Positions 21,713 to 29,901 are shown, counted from the stretch's first letter. The stretch: 39,960 nt of DNA from DAORHV01 sp964458645 (GCA_964458645.1 CAYWJU010000015.1:1-39960), one strand, 5' to 3'. A program made the numbers and translations. Notes: a model not told the origin generated them from the sequence alone.

Positions 21713-23284
21713 ATGCGTGAGGATTTACGTAAAGGCAGTGCGACGCGGACGGATGTTCTGCGCATTGCTAGGGCGCTTGAAATGGAGTTGGAACATATGC
21801 AGTCGACGAGAAGCTGGCGTTACACGCAGTGGATTCGCACTGCGGAGGCCTTTGTACGTCGTTTGTTCCAGCGAAAGCGACTGTTGAAACCACAGGTCCC
21901 CGTCACAAAACGTGCAACCGTTGAAGAACCGCGACTACAGACGGTATCCGTCGTACTCCCCTGTCATAACTATGGACATTTTCTGACGCAGGCGTTGGAA
22001 AGTGTTTTGGCCCAAACCGTACAGCCAAACGACATCCTGGTCGTGGACGATGCGTCGGATGACGATACGTCGATCGTGGCAAAAAGTTTTGCCGGGCGGG
22101 GCGTTCGTTGCATTCGCGGCGAGTGGCGCAGCGTGGGAGCGGCGCGCAATGCCGGTTTGGATGCCACACAGTCCGAGTTCGTTGTGTTCTTGGATGCCGA
22201 CGATGTGTTGCACCCAAACTATATCGAGCAATGTCTTGCGGCTGTTCACGGCCAGAGTGATATTGCTCTGGTCTACGGCAACATGCAGTTGTTTGGCGAT
22301 CAGGATTTTCTGTTCGATCCGCCTGCCGTGTTCGACCGTGCATTGTTCGAGGCTGAGAATTTCATTCATGCATCGTCACTGGTGCGTCGTACAGCGCTCG
22401 TGGAGGCCGGAAAGTGCAGCCATGGCGTGCAGCAGGATGGCGACTGGGTGACCTGGCGACGCATTATGCAGCGCGGTTGGAAGGCCGTAAAAGGCGAGGG
22501 ATATTTGTTCTATAGATTTCATGCGGCAAGCATGACGCATACACTGGATTCCACGCAGAGTTACGCCAAGCGAGCGGGTTTCTTCGAAGAGCCGTTGCAG
22601 CTTTTTTTAGCGTTGTCGGGACGGCGTTGGGCATGGCCGAAGACGGCGGCGTTTTTGCAGAACCAGACGTTTCCACATCATCTGGTGAGACTCGTTGTTC
22701 TCGATACCTCACAAGACGCATCATTCGGCACCATGGTGCAAGAATGGCTGAGGAAGAGCGATTACCCGAATCCAATCTATAGGGCGCAGAACGTCGGACC
22801 GCCTGGCATTGCCGACAAACAACGCGATGCGCTTACGGGTCGTGATGTCGCCGATATCTGTGCGGACATCTACAACCGATTTGCGGGAGAAGCGGAAACA
22901 TCGTTGGTGTGTTTCTTGGAGGATGACATTGTTCCCCCGAACGATGCGTACGTACGTCTTTTGTCGGCGCTGACCCCAAGAGCACTCAGCGTGTCCGGCT
23001 TCTATCGGCATCGAACCGGTGAGCGGAAGCCCGTTGCATGGCAATGGGATGAAGCAACGCATGAGCCGGTGTTTGCCGAGCCGGGTACCGGAGTCACGCA
23101 GGTCGGAGGCAATGGCTTTGGCTGCGTGGTCATTCGCGGCGCCGTTCTGCGTGATGCGCATTTTTCCGCCGGTCCGCCGCACGACAATTACGATCATAAT
23201 TTCTATCGCCAGCACACCGATGCCGGTTGGCAGGCTTTGCTGGATTGGGAGTGCAAGTGTGATCATCTTTCCTCTCCGCAATGA
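21713..23284 (+). CDS. Bifunctional-looking tandem GT-A glycosyltransferase
   Basis: A 523-aa protein. An N-terminal helical segment (about 1-55) precedes a GT2 domain (about 65-290): VSVVLPCHNYGHFLTQALES, ILVVDDASDDDTSIV, GAARNAGLD, FVVFLDADDVLHPNYIEQ with the DxD motif, and QDGDWVTWRRIMQRGW. A second half (about 310-520) looks like another GT-A unit: RLVVLDTSQDASFGTMVQEWL, SLVCFLEDDIVPPNDAYVRLL with an acidic DD metal motif, and VGGNGFGCVVIRGAVLRDAHF. Two transfers by one protein, as in polymerising tandem GTs, is plausible but inferred. The stop codon overlaps the next start (ATGA at 23281), so the two glycosyltransferases are translationally coupled. They act presumably on the cytoplasmic face in glycan assembly. 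Confidence 0.85.
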   Translation: MREDLRKGSATRTDVLRIARALEMELEHMQSTRSWRYTQWIRTAEAFVRRLFQRKRLLKPQVPVTKRATVEEPRLQTVSVVLPCHNYGHFLTQALESVLAQTVQPNDILVVDDASDDDTSIVAKSFAGRGVRCIRGEWRSVGAARNAGLDATQSEFVVFLDADDVLHPNYIEQCLAAVHGQSDIALVYGNMQLFGDQDFLFDPPAVFDRALFEAENFIHASSLVRRTALVEAGKCSHGVQQDGDWVTWRRIMQRGWKAVKGEGYLFYRFHAASMTHTLDSTQSYAKRAGFFEEPLQLFLALSGRRWAWPKTAAFLQNQTFPHHLVRLVVLDTSQDASFGTMVQEWLRKSDYPNPIYRAQNVGPPGIADKQRDALTGRDVADICADIYNRFAGEAETSLVCFLEDDIVPPNDAYVRLLSALTPRALSVSGFYRHRTGERKPVAWQWDEATHEPVFAEPGTGVTQVGGNGFGCVVIRGAVLRDAHFSAGPPHDNYDHNFYRQHTDAGWQALLDWECKCDHLSSPQ

Positions 23285-24180
23285 AATCATCTTCCTCGCA
23301 TCGGCCAAGAGTCCTGTTGCTTGCAGACGTCCGTTATTGGGCGTTCGATACCATCGCGCGTGCCGCACAGAGGCATTTGGCAGGGCGCTTCGATTGTTCT
23401 GTGTTCTATCGCGACGAACACCCGATCATCGACGAAAACGCCTACGACATCGTCCATGTGCTGTACGAGTCTGAGCGTTACCATCGTCAGTTTTTACATG
23501 GCCGAGCGCGCGTTGTGCGCAGCGTGTACAGCCACCATTGGCAGTTGGATGAAGGTCTTGATGCTTGGAAGTTCTATCAGACCTATCTCAATGACGCGCA
23601 TGCTATTACGGTTCCGAATCTCAAGTTGCTGGAAACCCTACGATGCCTGCCGCCACCCACATTCCTGTTTGCCGAAGGTGTCGATACGAATCTGTTCCGA
23701 CCGCCAGCTCGACGTAGCGGACCGCTGGTTGTGGGTTGGGCCGGCGGCGACAAGCCCATTAAGCGTCTTGAATGGCTGAAGCACGCTTGCGATGGTCTCT
23801 GTGAGTTGCGCATTGCCGACGGCATGCTGAGCGACCAAGGTATGGTGGAGTTCTATGGCGGAATCGATGTGATCGCTTGTGCATCTAAAGCCGAGGGGTC
23901 TCCGCGTCCGGTGCTGGAAGGCATGGCATGCGGCTGCTTTCCGGTGTCGTTCGACGTCGGCATTGCCAGCGAGCTGATTCATGACGGCGAGAACGGTCGC
24001 ATTGTGCGCGATGTGTCCGTTGCCGGATTGCGCGAAGCGTTTGTTTGGTGTCGTGACAATGTCGGTCTGATTCGCTCACGATGGAAGCACAATGCCGAAA
24101 TCATCCGCTCTACTCGCAGCTGGAAAGGCGTCGTAGAGTATCTGGGAGATATCTACACGGGCGTTTTGCATCGTGAGTAG
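23281..24180 (+). CDS. Glycosyltransferase family 4-like protein
   Basis: A 299-aa GT-B type glycosyltransferase, shorter than most GT4 enzymes (about 350-400 aa). The C-terminal donor domain is clear: GPLVVGWAGGDKPIKRLEWLK, YGGIDVIACASKAEGSPRPVLEGMACGCFPVS with the EX7E motif, and ELIHDGENGRIV. The N-terminal domain is compact (RVLLLADVRYWAFDTIARAA ... IVHVLYE). It is coupled to the upstream tandem GT by an ATGA overlap and probably extends the same glycan. Its stop lies 5 bp from the end of the convergent VOC gene. Confidence 0.88.
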   Translation: MKSSSSHRPRVLLLADVRYWAFDTIARAAQRHLAGRFDCSVFYRDEHPIIDENAYDIVHVLYESERYHRQFLHGRARVVRSVYSHHWQLDEGLDAWKFYQTYLNDAHAITVPNLKLLETLRCLPPPTFLFAEGVDTNLFRPPARRSGPLVVGWAGGDKPIKRLEWLKHACDGLCELRIADGMLSDQGMVEFYGGIDVIACASKAEGSPRPVLEGMACGCFPVSFDVGIASELIHDGENGRIVRDVSVAGLREAFVWCRDNVGLIRSRWKHNAEIIRSTRSWKGVVEYLGDIYTGVLHRE

Positions 24181-24185
24181 CTTTT

Positions 24186-24572
24186 CTACTTTCGCGAATG
24201 CAACGCAACGCGATTGCCTTCGGTATCGGAAAAAATCGCGATGAAACCGAATTCTCCGATCGGCTTACGCGGGATCCATACTTTCCCTCCGGCTTTCTCA
24301 ACACGAGCAAGCTCGATGTCCAAATTTCCAGAATGTGCCGTGAAGTAGACCAGCGTTCCTTCCATGGATGGCTTGTACCAGGTGTCGTGTTTTACGAGTG
24401 AGCCGGAAGCGCCTTTGCCATCGATCATCGGGAACCATGCCATGTCGAGTTCGCCCATGGGATGTCGTTCCAGCCGAATGTCGAAGACTGTTTCGTAAAA
24501 AGCAATCGCACGCTCCATGTTGTTCACCGGTATTTCGAACCAACCGACGGCGTTACCTTGAGGGGCGGGCAT
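24186..24572 (-). CDS. VOC-superfamily (glyoxalase-like) protein
   Basis: A 128-aa vicinal-oxygen-chelate protein with two beta-alpha-beta3 modules: GNAVGWFEIPVNNMERAIAFYETVFDIRLERHPMGELDMAWFPM and LVYFTAHSGNLDIELARVEKAGGKVWIPRKPIGEFGFIAIFSDTEGNRVALHS. It resembles the small stand-alone VOC proteins annotated as glyoxalase/bleomycin-resistance-like. The metal-binding set is not obviously complete, so enzymatic function is open. Promoter on the minus strand: TTGAAT (24625-24620), 18 nt, TAGAAT (24601-24596). The ATG is preceded by a C/T tract. A broken copy of its 5' end lies at 21415-21480. Confidence 0.85.
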   Translation of the reverse strand: MPAPQGNAVGWFEIPVNNMERAIAFYETVFDIRLERHPMGELDMAWFPMIDGKGASGSLVKHDTWYKPSMEGTLVYFTAHSGNLDIELARVEKAGGKVWIPRKPIGEFGFIAIFSDTEGNRVALHSRK

Positions 24573-24629
24573 AAGGAGAGTGGTGAGATATCCGTATTCT
24601 ACGCGTCGCTAAAAGCCGAATTCAACCGA

Positions 24630-25076
24630 CTAGAATGCAAAAACGTTGCTGCACAAAAACATTCCACCGACGATGAGGAAAATGCCAATCTGACGGAAGC
24701 GTGCGGGGTGCGGGCGCCTGGGAAGGAACCAGTGTGACCAGCGATTTCCGTGGTCTGCAAGTGCTTGCTGTGCTTCGGAAATTTCGGGGGCGAATGCGGA
24801 ATAGTAGATTCCACTGAGGAGCATGACGATGCCAGAAACAAATATCCAAGCGTGTTGCGTCGAACGAAGGGACGCGGAAGCGAGCAGCTCCGGTCGAAGC
24901 AATGCAAGCGTGAGTGCGGCAAACAAGTAGCCGTTGAGGACGCACAGTGGAAATACATAGATACTGCGTTGGCGCACGCTCATATGTTTGATCGCCCAGG
25001 CATGGGAAATGGTGTTCAAGATCAGTGCCATGAAAATGGCGGAACCGAGAATGATGATTGTTTGCAGCAATGACAT
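24630..25076 (-). CDS. Four-TM integral membrane protein, unknown
   Basis: A 148-aa membrane protein with hydrophobic segments at about 5-25, 38-62, 75-96 and 129-147. The loop between TM3 and TM4 is His/Arg-rich (NRWSHWFLPRRPHPARFRQ). No family recognised. Initiation is probably leaderless: TACAGT (25088-25083), 6 nt, ATG 25076. It lies upstream of the VOC gene on the same strand, 57 bp apart. The fact that the decayed copy at 21415-21690 preserves exactly this gene order suggests the two travel as a unit. Confidence 0.7.
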   Translation of the reverse strand: MSLLQTIIILGSAIFMALILNTISHAWAIKHMSVRQRSIYVFPLCVLNGYLFAALTLALLRPELLASASLRSTQHAWIFVSGIVMLLSGIYYSAFAPEISEAQQALADHGNRWSHWFLPRRPHPARFRQIGIFLIVGGMFLCSNVFAF

Positions 25077-25082
25077 GCCAAA

Positions 25083-25088
25083 ACTGTA
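25083..25088 (-). promoter_or_regulatory. -10 box TACAGT, leaderless start at 25076
   Basis: Minus-strand TACAGT, 6 nt, ATG 25076. No clear -35. Confidence 0.45.
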
Positions 25089-25161
25089 GGCGTTTCACTT
25101 CCTGCACGCAACCAGCGTCACTAGCGCGAATCAGCGAATATTGGTAGCATCGGCCCTTCGC

Positions 25162-25701
25162 ATGATTACTCTCTTTACTTCCAGCGAATTCGACATTGTT
25201 GAATCGGCTGATCGAGCCGGAGAGCTTGTGCTGCTTCGCCATGGGCATGACATTTGCAGTATTTCAGGTCAATGCGCCGAAAAAATGCGGTGGCTGTTTG
25301 AGCAGTTGCGAGCACCCGCGTTTGCAGGAAAATTTCTTGAGCATACGAATTGCCATGGATTGGCCGAATATGTGCAAGGACGCAGTCTGAAGTGGCGTGA
25401 TACACCCAAAGCTCTGGGTGTCGAATGCATACGACCGAACGCCGTATTGCCACGAGAGCTGCCACTGACATATCAATTCATGAATGGTTCTGGAAAGGCT
25501 GTGCACAGCGGTGTTGTTTTGGGGCGACGCGGGCAAGAGGGTCCTGTCTATATTCTCGATAAACTGCATTCCTGCCCCATGCGCATCGAACCGTATGTGC
25601 ACTCCGTGCGTGATTGGGTGCGAATGATTTGTCCGTTGAGCATGGTGCGGCTGCGGCGGCCCTCGATTGAAGTCGTGCAGTCGGTGCGCAAAGCGGCTTG
25701 A
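25162..25701 (+). CDS. Hypothetical protein, possibly NlpC/P60-like
   Basis: A 179-aa soluble protein without signal peptide. HTNCHGLAEYVQG (about 69-81) resembles the catalytic-Cys segment DCSGLVxYV of NlpC/P60 peptidases, and AVHSGVVLGRRGQEGPVYILDKL (about 113-135) resembles their histidine segment HVGIYLG, in the right order and at a plausible distance. The Asp/Ser before and after Cys are replaced, so this is a weak fold-level suggestion. The start ATG 25162 follows TAGCAT (25145-25150) by 11 nt. The flavoprotein gene follows 19 bp downstream but has its own -10. Confidence 0.45.
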   Translation: MITLFTSSEFDIVESADRAGELVLLRHGHDICSISGQCAEKMRWLFEQLRAPAFAGKFLEHTNCHGLAEYVQGRSLKWRDTPKALGVECIRPNAVLPRELPLTYQFMNGSGKAVHSGVVLGRRGQEGPVYILDKLHSCPMRIEPYVHSVRDWVRMICPLSMVRLRRPSIEVVQSVRKAA

Positions 25702-25708
25702 TTGCCGC

Positions 25709-25714
25709 TACCAT
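25709..25714 (+). promoter_or_regulatory. -10 box TACCAT, leaderless start at 25721
   Basis: TACCAT, 6 nt, ATG 25721. Confidence 0.4.
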
Positions 25715-25720
25715 GCTCGT

Positions 25721-26956
25721 ATGACGGATGTCGTTGTCATTGGCGGAGGTCCGGCCGGCATGATGGCTGCAGGGCGAGCTGCAGAACTAGGCGCGAAGGT
25801 CGTCTTACTCGAAAAGAATGAGAAACCGGGCAAGAAGCTCCTCATCACCGGCGGCGGCCGTTGCAATATTACGAATGCCGAATTCGACGCGCGCCGACTC
25901 TCCGAACGGTACGGAAAGAAGGGCAAAGCTCTGCTGTCGGCTTTTGCGCAGTTCGATTCACAGTCCACGTTCGACTTTTTTCAAAGCCGTGGACTGGAAC
26001 TGAAAATAGAAGCGGAACGACGCGCATTCCCTACGAGCGAGAAGGCCGAAGACGTTTGGAAGTGCATGCTGGAGTATGCAAAGGGCTCGGGAGTCGAGGT
26101 GCGCTGCAATAGCGCCGTACGCGGATTCTCGGTCCAAGGCGGGCGCATTGTGGGTGTACGGACTGCAAATGGCGAAGTTTCAGCCAAAGCGTTTATTGTG
26201 GCGACAGGCGGTGCATCGCATCCAGAAACTGGTTCGACCGGCGACGGCTTCGATTGGCTTTCGGCAGTCGGCCACACCGTTGTTCGGCCTAGTACTGCGC
26301 TGGTACCGGTTGCAGTGAAGGAAAAATGGGTCAGCGAGCTCATGGGAATCGCATTTTCCAATGCCAAGCTCACGGTGCTGCAGGGCGGCACGAAGCGTGA
26401 AGAGCGCATTGGCAAAGTGCTGTTTACGCATTTCGGCATGAGCGGCCCGTTGGTGTTGAATATGAGCCGTGGCATCGGCGATTTGTTGGAGGCCGGCCCG
26501 GTGATGCTGTCGGTCGACTTGTTTCCCAAGCTCGACCCGGGCGCGCTGGATGCCCTGGTGCTCGGCGTTCTGGAGGTCAACAAAAATAAATTACTCAAGA
26601 ATGCGACCGGCGAATTATTCCCTCCGCGCATGACCGCTCCCCTCTTACGGCAAGCGGGGGTCGATGGCGAAACGCCGATCTATCGTCTATCGAAAGAGCA
26701 GCGCCTTGCACTCGTCAGCGCACTGAAGGGATTCACGTTGTCGGCGTCGCATCTGCTCGGCGAGGACAAGGCGGTTGTCACCAGCGGAGGCGCAGAGCTG
26801 AAGGAGGTGGATTTCCGCACCATGCGGTCAAAGCTTCATGACAATCTCTATTTGATTGGCGATATTCTAGATTTCGACCGACCGTCGGGCGGTTTTAGTC
26901 TGCAGTTGTGTTGGACGACCGGGTGGCTTGCAGGCACCGCCGTAGCAGCACGCTAA
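25721..26956 (+). CDS. FAD-dependent oxidoreductase, HI0933/BaiN-like
   Basis: A 411-aa flavoprotein of the HI0933 (YhiN/BaiN) family, cytoplasmic NAD(P)/FAD-dependent enzymes of poorly defined substrate. The FAD-binding GGGPAGMMAAGRAAELGAKV is at residues 8-27, followed by the family signature KKLLITGGGRCNITN (about 39-53), ATGGASHPETGSTGDGF, VLFTHFGMSGPLVLNMSR, AVVTSGGAELKEVDF and the C-terminal FAD motif NLYLIGDILDFDRPSGGFSLQLC...G. All hallmarks are intact and length is typical (about 400). The reading frame upstream to 25667 overlaps the preceding gene and is not used. The stop overlaps that of msrA on the other strand. Confidence 0.93.
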   Translation: MTDVVVIGGGPAGMMAAGRAAELGAKVVLLEKNEKPGKKLLITGGGRCNITNAEFDARRLSERYGKKGKALLSAFAQFDSQSTFDFFQSRGLELKIEAERRAFPTSEKAEDVWKCMLEYAKGSGVEVRCNSAVRGFSVQGGRIVGVRTANGEVSAKAFIVATGGASHPETGSTGDGFDWLSAVGHTVVRPSTALVPVAVKEKWVSELMGIAFSNAKLTVLQGGTKREERIGKVLFTHFGMSGPLVLNMSRGIGDLLEAGPVMLSVDLFPKLDPGALDALVLGVLEVNKNKLLKNATGELFPPRMTAPLLRQAGVDGETPIYRLSKEQRLALVSALKGFTLSASHLLGEDKAVVTSGGAELKEVDFRTMRSKLHDNLYLIGDILDFDRPSGGFSLQLCWTTGWLAGTAVAAR

Positions 26957-27438
26957 ATGTGACACGAGCCCAATCCCCGCTTTTTCAGATACTGTTGATG
27001 GTAGTCCTCTGCGGGAAAGAAAGTTTGGGCCGGAACGATTTGCGTCACGACCGGCTTTTTCCAGCGGCCCGACTTTTCTACTTTTTCTTTGCCAAGTTCG
27101 GCGGCCTTGCGCTGCTCGTCGTTTTCGTAGAACACCACAGAACGGTATTGGCTTCCGAAATCCGGTCCTTGTTGATTTGGCGTGGTTGGATTGTGATTGT
27201 CCCAAAACATTTGGAGCAGTGCTTCGTACGAAATCTTCGTCGGATCGAAGACGATCTTCACCGCTTCGGCGTGGCCCGTGGCACTGGAGCACACCTCTTC
27301 GTAGGTCGGAGCGTCGGTCATTCCACCGGTGTACCCGACGGAAGTTTCCAAGACACCGTCGAGCTTGCGGAACATTTCCTCCACACCCCAAAAGCATCCG
27401 GCTGCGAAAATGGCTGTTTGCGTCGGGCTTGTTGGCAT
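26953..27438 (-). CDS. msrA: Peptide methionine-S-sulfoxide reductase MsrA
   Basis: A 161-aa MsrA that repairs oxidised methionine (S-sulfoxide) in proteins. Catalytic Cys15 lies in the GCFWGVEE motif; GYTGG, GHAEAVKIVFDP, FWDNHNPTTPNQQGPDFGSQYRS and FFPAEDYHQQYL are canonical. Cys159 near the C-terminus (GSCHI) is a candidate resolving cysteine. No signal peptide, so cytoplasmic. Start ATG 27438 with TAGAAT 6 nt upstream, leaderless. It is convergent with the flavoprotein gene (4-bp overlap) and divergent from the membrane-protein gene, 14 bp between starts. Confidence 0.96.
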   Translation of the reverse strand: MPTSPTQTAIFAAGCFWGVEEMFRKLDGVLETSVGYTGGMTDAPTYEEVCSSATGHAEAVKIVFDPTKISYEALLQMFWDNHNPTTPNQQGPDFGSQYRSVVFYENDEQRKAAELGKEKVEKSGRWKKPVVTQIVPAQTFFPAEDYHQQYLKKRGLGSCHI

Positions 27439-27443
27439 GCCGC

Positions 27444-27450
27444 TATTCTA
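27444..27450. promoter_or_regulatory. Shared -10 element of divergent msrA and membrane-protein genes
   Basis: TATTCTA reads as TAGAAT on the minus strand, 6 nt before the msrA ATG, and as TATTCT on the plus strand, only 3 nt before ATG 27453. The two starts are 14 bp apart, so the promoters must overlap if both are used. Confidence 0.45.
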
Positions 27451-27452
27451 CC

Positions 27453-28082
27453 ATGTACGATGAATTTGTGCCTCTGCTACAACAGCCTCCGTCGCTTATC
27501 GCGCTCTCGACGTTCATTTTAATTCTCTCGATGGTGACTGCGTTGCTCGAGGTGCAAATTGAGGGAGAATTCGGTTGGGCAAAAAAACTTCCGACCTGGC
27601 GTTACGGCCCGCCGTGGCTGTTGCGTTTGTTCGACGGCAAAGAACTGACGGGCTATCACTTTTGGCTGTTTACCATGTTCCTGTTGTTCTTTCATTTGCC
27701 GGTATTGTTCTCGCCCTGGTCATGGTCGATGGAATTCACCGTATTGTCGGGCTTTTGTTTGTTCACTGTTTTTTGGGATTATTTGTGGTTCGTGTTTAAC
27801 CCGAATTTCGGATTACGCAAATACAACCGTCATAGCGTTTGGTGGTTCCAAAGTTGGGTAGGACCTTTCCCGCGAGATTATTACGTCGGATCGCTTTTCA
27901 GTGCGTTGTTCGCCGTGATGCGTGGCATTACCTGGGGAACAGGAACAGTGCTTGGCAGCCTTGTTGAATGGGGCATGGGTGCAAGCGTGTGCGTTGTTGG
28001 CGTCGGCCTCGTGACGCTGTTTCATATCATCTATCGCCGACCGGAAGTTCTTACACAGATCGCGTCAAAGCACTCGCGGTAA
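27453..28082 (+). CDS. Integral membrane protein, unknown family
   Basis: A 209-aa protein with about four TM segments (about 11-32, 64-88, 92-112 and 165-195). A long Trp/Tyr/Pro-rich cytoplasmic or interfacial region (NPNFGLRKYNRHSVWWFQSWVGPFPRDYYVGSL) is distinctive and likely lies at the membrane surface. No enzyme motif recognised. Start ATG 27453 is the first methionine after the msrA divergent region. The 3' end overlaps the convergent glycoside-hydrolase-like gene by 32 bp. Confidence 0.65.
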   Translation: MYDEFVPLLQQPPSLIALSTFILILSMVTALLEVQIEGEFGWAKKLPTWRYGPPWLLRLFDGKELTGYHFWLFTMFLLFFHLPVLFSPWSWSMEFTVLSGFCLFTVFWDYLWFVFNPNFGLRKYNRHSVWWFQSWVGPFPRDYYVGSLFSALFAVMRGITWGTGTVLGSLVEWGMGASVCVVGVGLVTLFHIIYRRPEVLTQIASKHSR

Positions 28083-29346
28083 ATGCACGTGGCGTGCGAC
28101 ATACCCGCAGTAGTAGGGCGCGTCGATTGATCCACTGCGGCAGGCTTGCTTCAAAAAACCAGCGCCCGCACCGCATCTGTATTTCGCTCACAATGCGGCT
28201 GCGTATTCTGCTGAATGCGGTTGAACGAGGAAGTCGTCGCACGCGAATGCTCGGTTCAGGCAAGCGCCATGCGGAAATTTTGGCAGGATGAAGACGGTCG
28301 ATGCGAAGGGGGTGCCATGTTCGTCCGTCGATGTATTCCGACCCTTTCAAGCACGGGTTGTAGTGCAATGCGTGCGCTTCCGAGGCAATGGCATCCACAT
28401 CGTTTTGCGACCACTGCGCGTCACAGCCGATACCATGTCGATACGAGACGATGAATACCGGTTTTGTCGCTGTGGATACTATGGTGCGCAAGTGAACGTT
28501 GTTGATCATTCCGTTTTCGCCGAGCGCGTGGTTCTCGAATAGGAAGTAGCTCAAATGCGGAGCGAGCTGCTCCAATGAGTAGCCGAAATACAATTCAGGC
28601 GTATGCCACACCGGATCGTAGAGGTTTACGCCAAACTGCTTGTTGGCCTTGCGACAGATAGCCGAGCATGATGCGATCAAGGCTTCGGTGGCACGACAGC
28701 GCAGCGCAATGCAGTCTGCCATGACACGCGGATCACGTACCGCACCGGACGGCATTTGGTAGCCGAAGGTTTCCAGGAACGCCATGCGGCACCAGCCGCA
28801 ACGACAGCCAAAAAACGGAAGGAAGTCGGAATACGCCGCACTCGGCGGGCTGCCGAAGACGATATTGTCCATGAACACGCCGTCTACGTGTTCGTTGGCG
28901 GCGGCAGATACTCTGGACAACAACAAATGGTGCGCTTGAGGGTTGTTCACGCAAATCATGCTGCGCCCCGTGCTGTACGGAAGCAGCTTCCCATGCGCAT
29001 CTCGACAAAAAATATCCTGCTCCTCAAAGTCTTCCGTTACCACGTTCGGGCCCTGAACATAGGCATGCGTGCGAATGTCACGCTGGCGGAAATACTTCAG
29101 ACGTTGCAGCAAATACTTGCGGTGCGAGAGCTCGCGTTCTTCGGAAAATCCCCACGAGTACGTCACCCACATGTCGGTGACCCCAAGCTGCTTGGCTTTG
29201 TCCAAATATGCGGGTTCGTACATCTGCTGAAAACTTTGTTCATCAATGTCTGTACCCCAACCACGATATTTCGTTTTCAGCATGTCCACCGTGCCTGGAC
29301 CGCCCCAGGCATACAGACCCAAACGCTGTTCGCTTGCGGCGTTCAT
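28051..29346 (-). CDS. Putative glycoside-hydrolase-like TIM-barrel protein
   Basis: A 431-aa protein without signal peptide. Its pattern resembles hypothetical glycoside hydrolase/GHL6-type barrels: RGWGTDIDEQSFQQMYEPAYLDKAKQLGVTDMWVTYSWGF, HVDGVFMDNIVFG (end of a barrel strand with acidic residues), and a Cys motif CRCGWCRMAFLETFG (about 178-192) of the CxCxxC type found in that group. YFLFENHALGENGM supplies a further Glu. The last 70 residues are unusually Arg-rich and may be a basic tail or frame-disturbed. The start codon overlaps the pth stop (ATGA at 29343-29346), so it is translated from the pth mRNA. Being cytoplasmic, it may process internal glycans or not be a hydrolase at all. 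Confidence 0.55.
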   Translation of the reverse strand: MNAASEQRLGLYAWGGPGTVDMLKTKYRGWGTDIDEQSFQQMYEPAYLDKAKQLGVTDMWVTYSWGFSEERELSHRKYLLQRLKYFRQRDIRTHAYVQGPNVVTEDFEEQDIFCRDAHGKLLPYSTGRSMICVNNPQAHHLLLSRVSAAANEHVDGVFMDNIVFGSPPSAAYSDFLPFFGCRCGWCRMAFLETFGYQMPSGAVRDPRVMADCIALRCRATEALIASCSAICRKANKQFGVNLYDPVWHTPELYFGYSLEQLAPHLSYFLFENHALGENGMINNVHLRTIVSTATKPVFIVSYRHGIGCDAQWSQNDVDAIASEAHALHYNPCLKGSEYIDGRTWHPLRIDRLHPAKISAWRLPEPSIRVRRLPRSTAFSRIRSRIVSEIQMRCGRWFFEASLPQWINRRALLLRVCRTPRAFTASALTRSV

Positions 29347-29894
29347 GCTGTTTGCTGCGCCAACACAGACCGTGAAGATTCGACAGTCGATGCGAATGCG
29401 GGTTGCAGGAGCTTTCTTTCATCGCCGGTCATATGCGAGAGCACCCATGCTGCCAAATCAGCCCCTTCCGGCTGTCGACCGAGTCCAATCCGCAGGCGCG
29501 GAAAATGCTCGCCGAAGACTTCCACAATCGACTTCAGTCCATTGTGTGTCCCCGGGCCCCCGGTCATGCGGAAGCGATGGGTTCCCAACGGCAAATCGAT
29601 ATCGTCGCAGCAGACAAGTAACTGCGTTGCAGGATTCAGTTTATAGAAATCCACGATTTTCTTGATCGCCTGCCCCGACAGGTTCATGTACGTCGTCGGC
29701 TTGGCCAAGACTATGGGCTTCCCATCTAGCTCTGCATTGGCAATGAAGCACTGAAACTTCTGTTTATCGGCCCACTCCCCTGCCTGCAGTTCCTTGGCAA
29801 GATACTCGACTGCCAAGAAGCCGACATTGTGGCGTGTATTCTCGTATGTTTTACCAATGTTGCCGAGACCGATGACGACGAGGGCGGGTTTCAT
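29343..29894 (-). CDS. pth: Peptidyl-tRNA hydrolase
   Basis: A 183-aa Pth, which releases peptides from stalled peptidyl-tRNA. Key residues are visible: GLGNIGKTYENTRHNVGF with Asn12 and catalytic His22, KPTTYMNLSG, CCDDIDLPLGTHRFRMTGG (catalytic-pair Asp near 95) and GTHNGLKSI, RLRIGLGRQP. Length is normal. Leaderless start: TAGAAT (29907-29902), 7 nt, ATG 29894. It is the first gene of a two-gene operon with the glycoside-hydrolase-like protein. Confidence 0.96.
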   Translation of the reverse strand: MKPALVVIGLGNIGKTYENTRHNVGFLAVEYLAKELQAGEWADKQKFQCFIANAELDGKPIVLAKPTTYMNLSGQAIKKIVDFYKLNPATQLLVCCDDIDLPLGTHRFRMTGGPGTHNGLKSIVEVFGEHFPRLRIGLGRQPEGADLAAWVLSHMTGDERKLLQPAFASTVESSRSVLAQQTA

Positions 29895-29901
29895 TAGTTG
29901 G

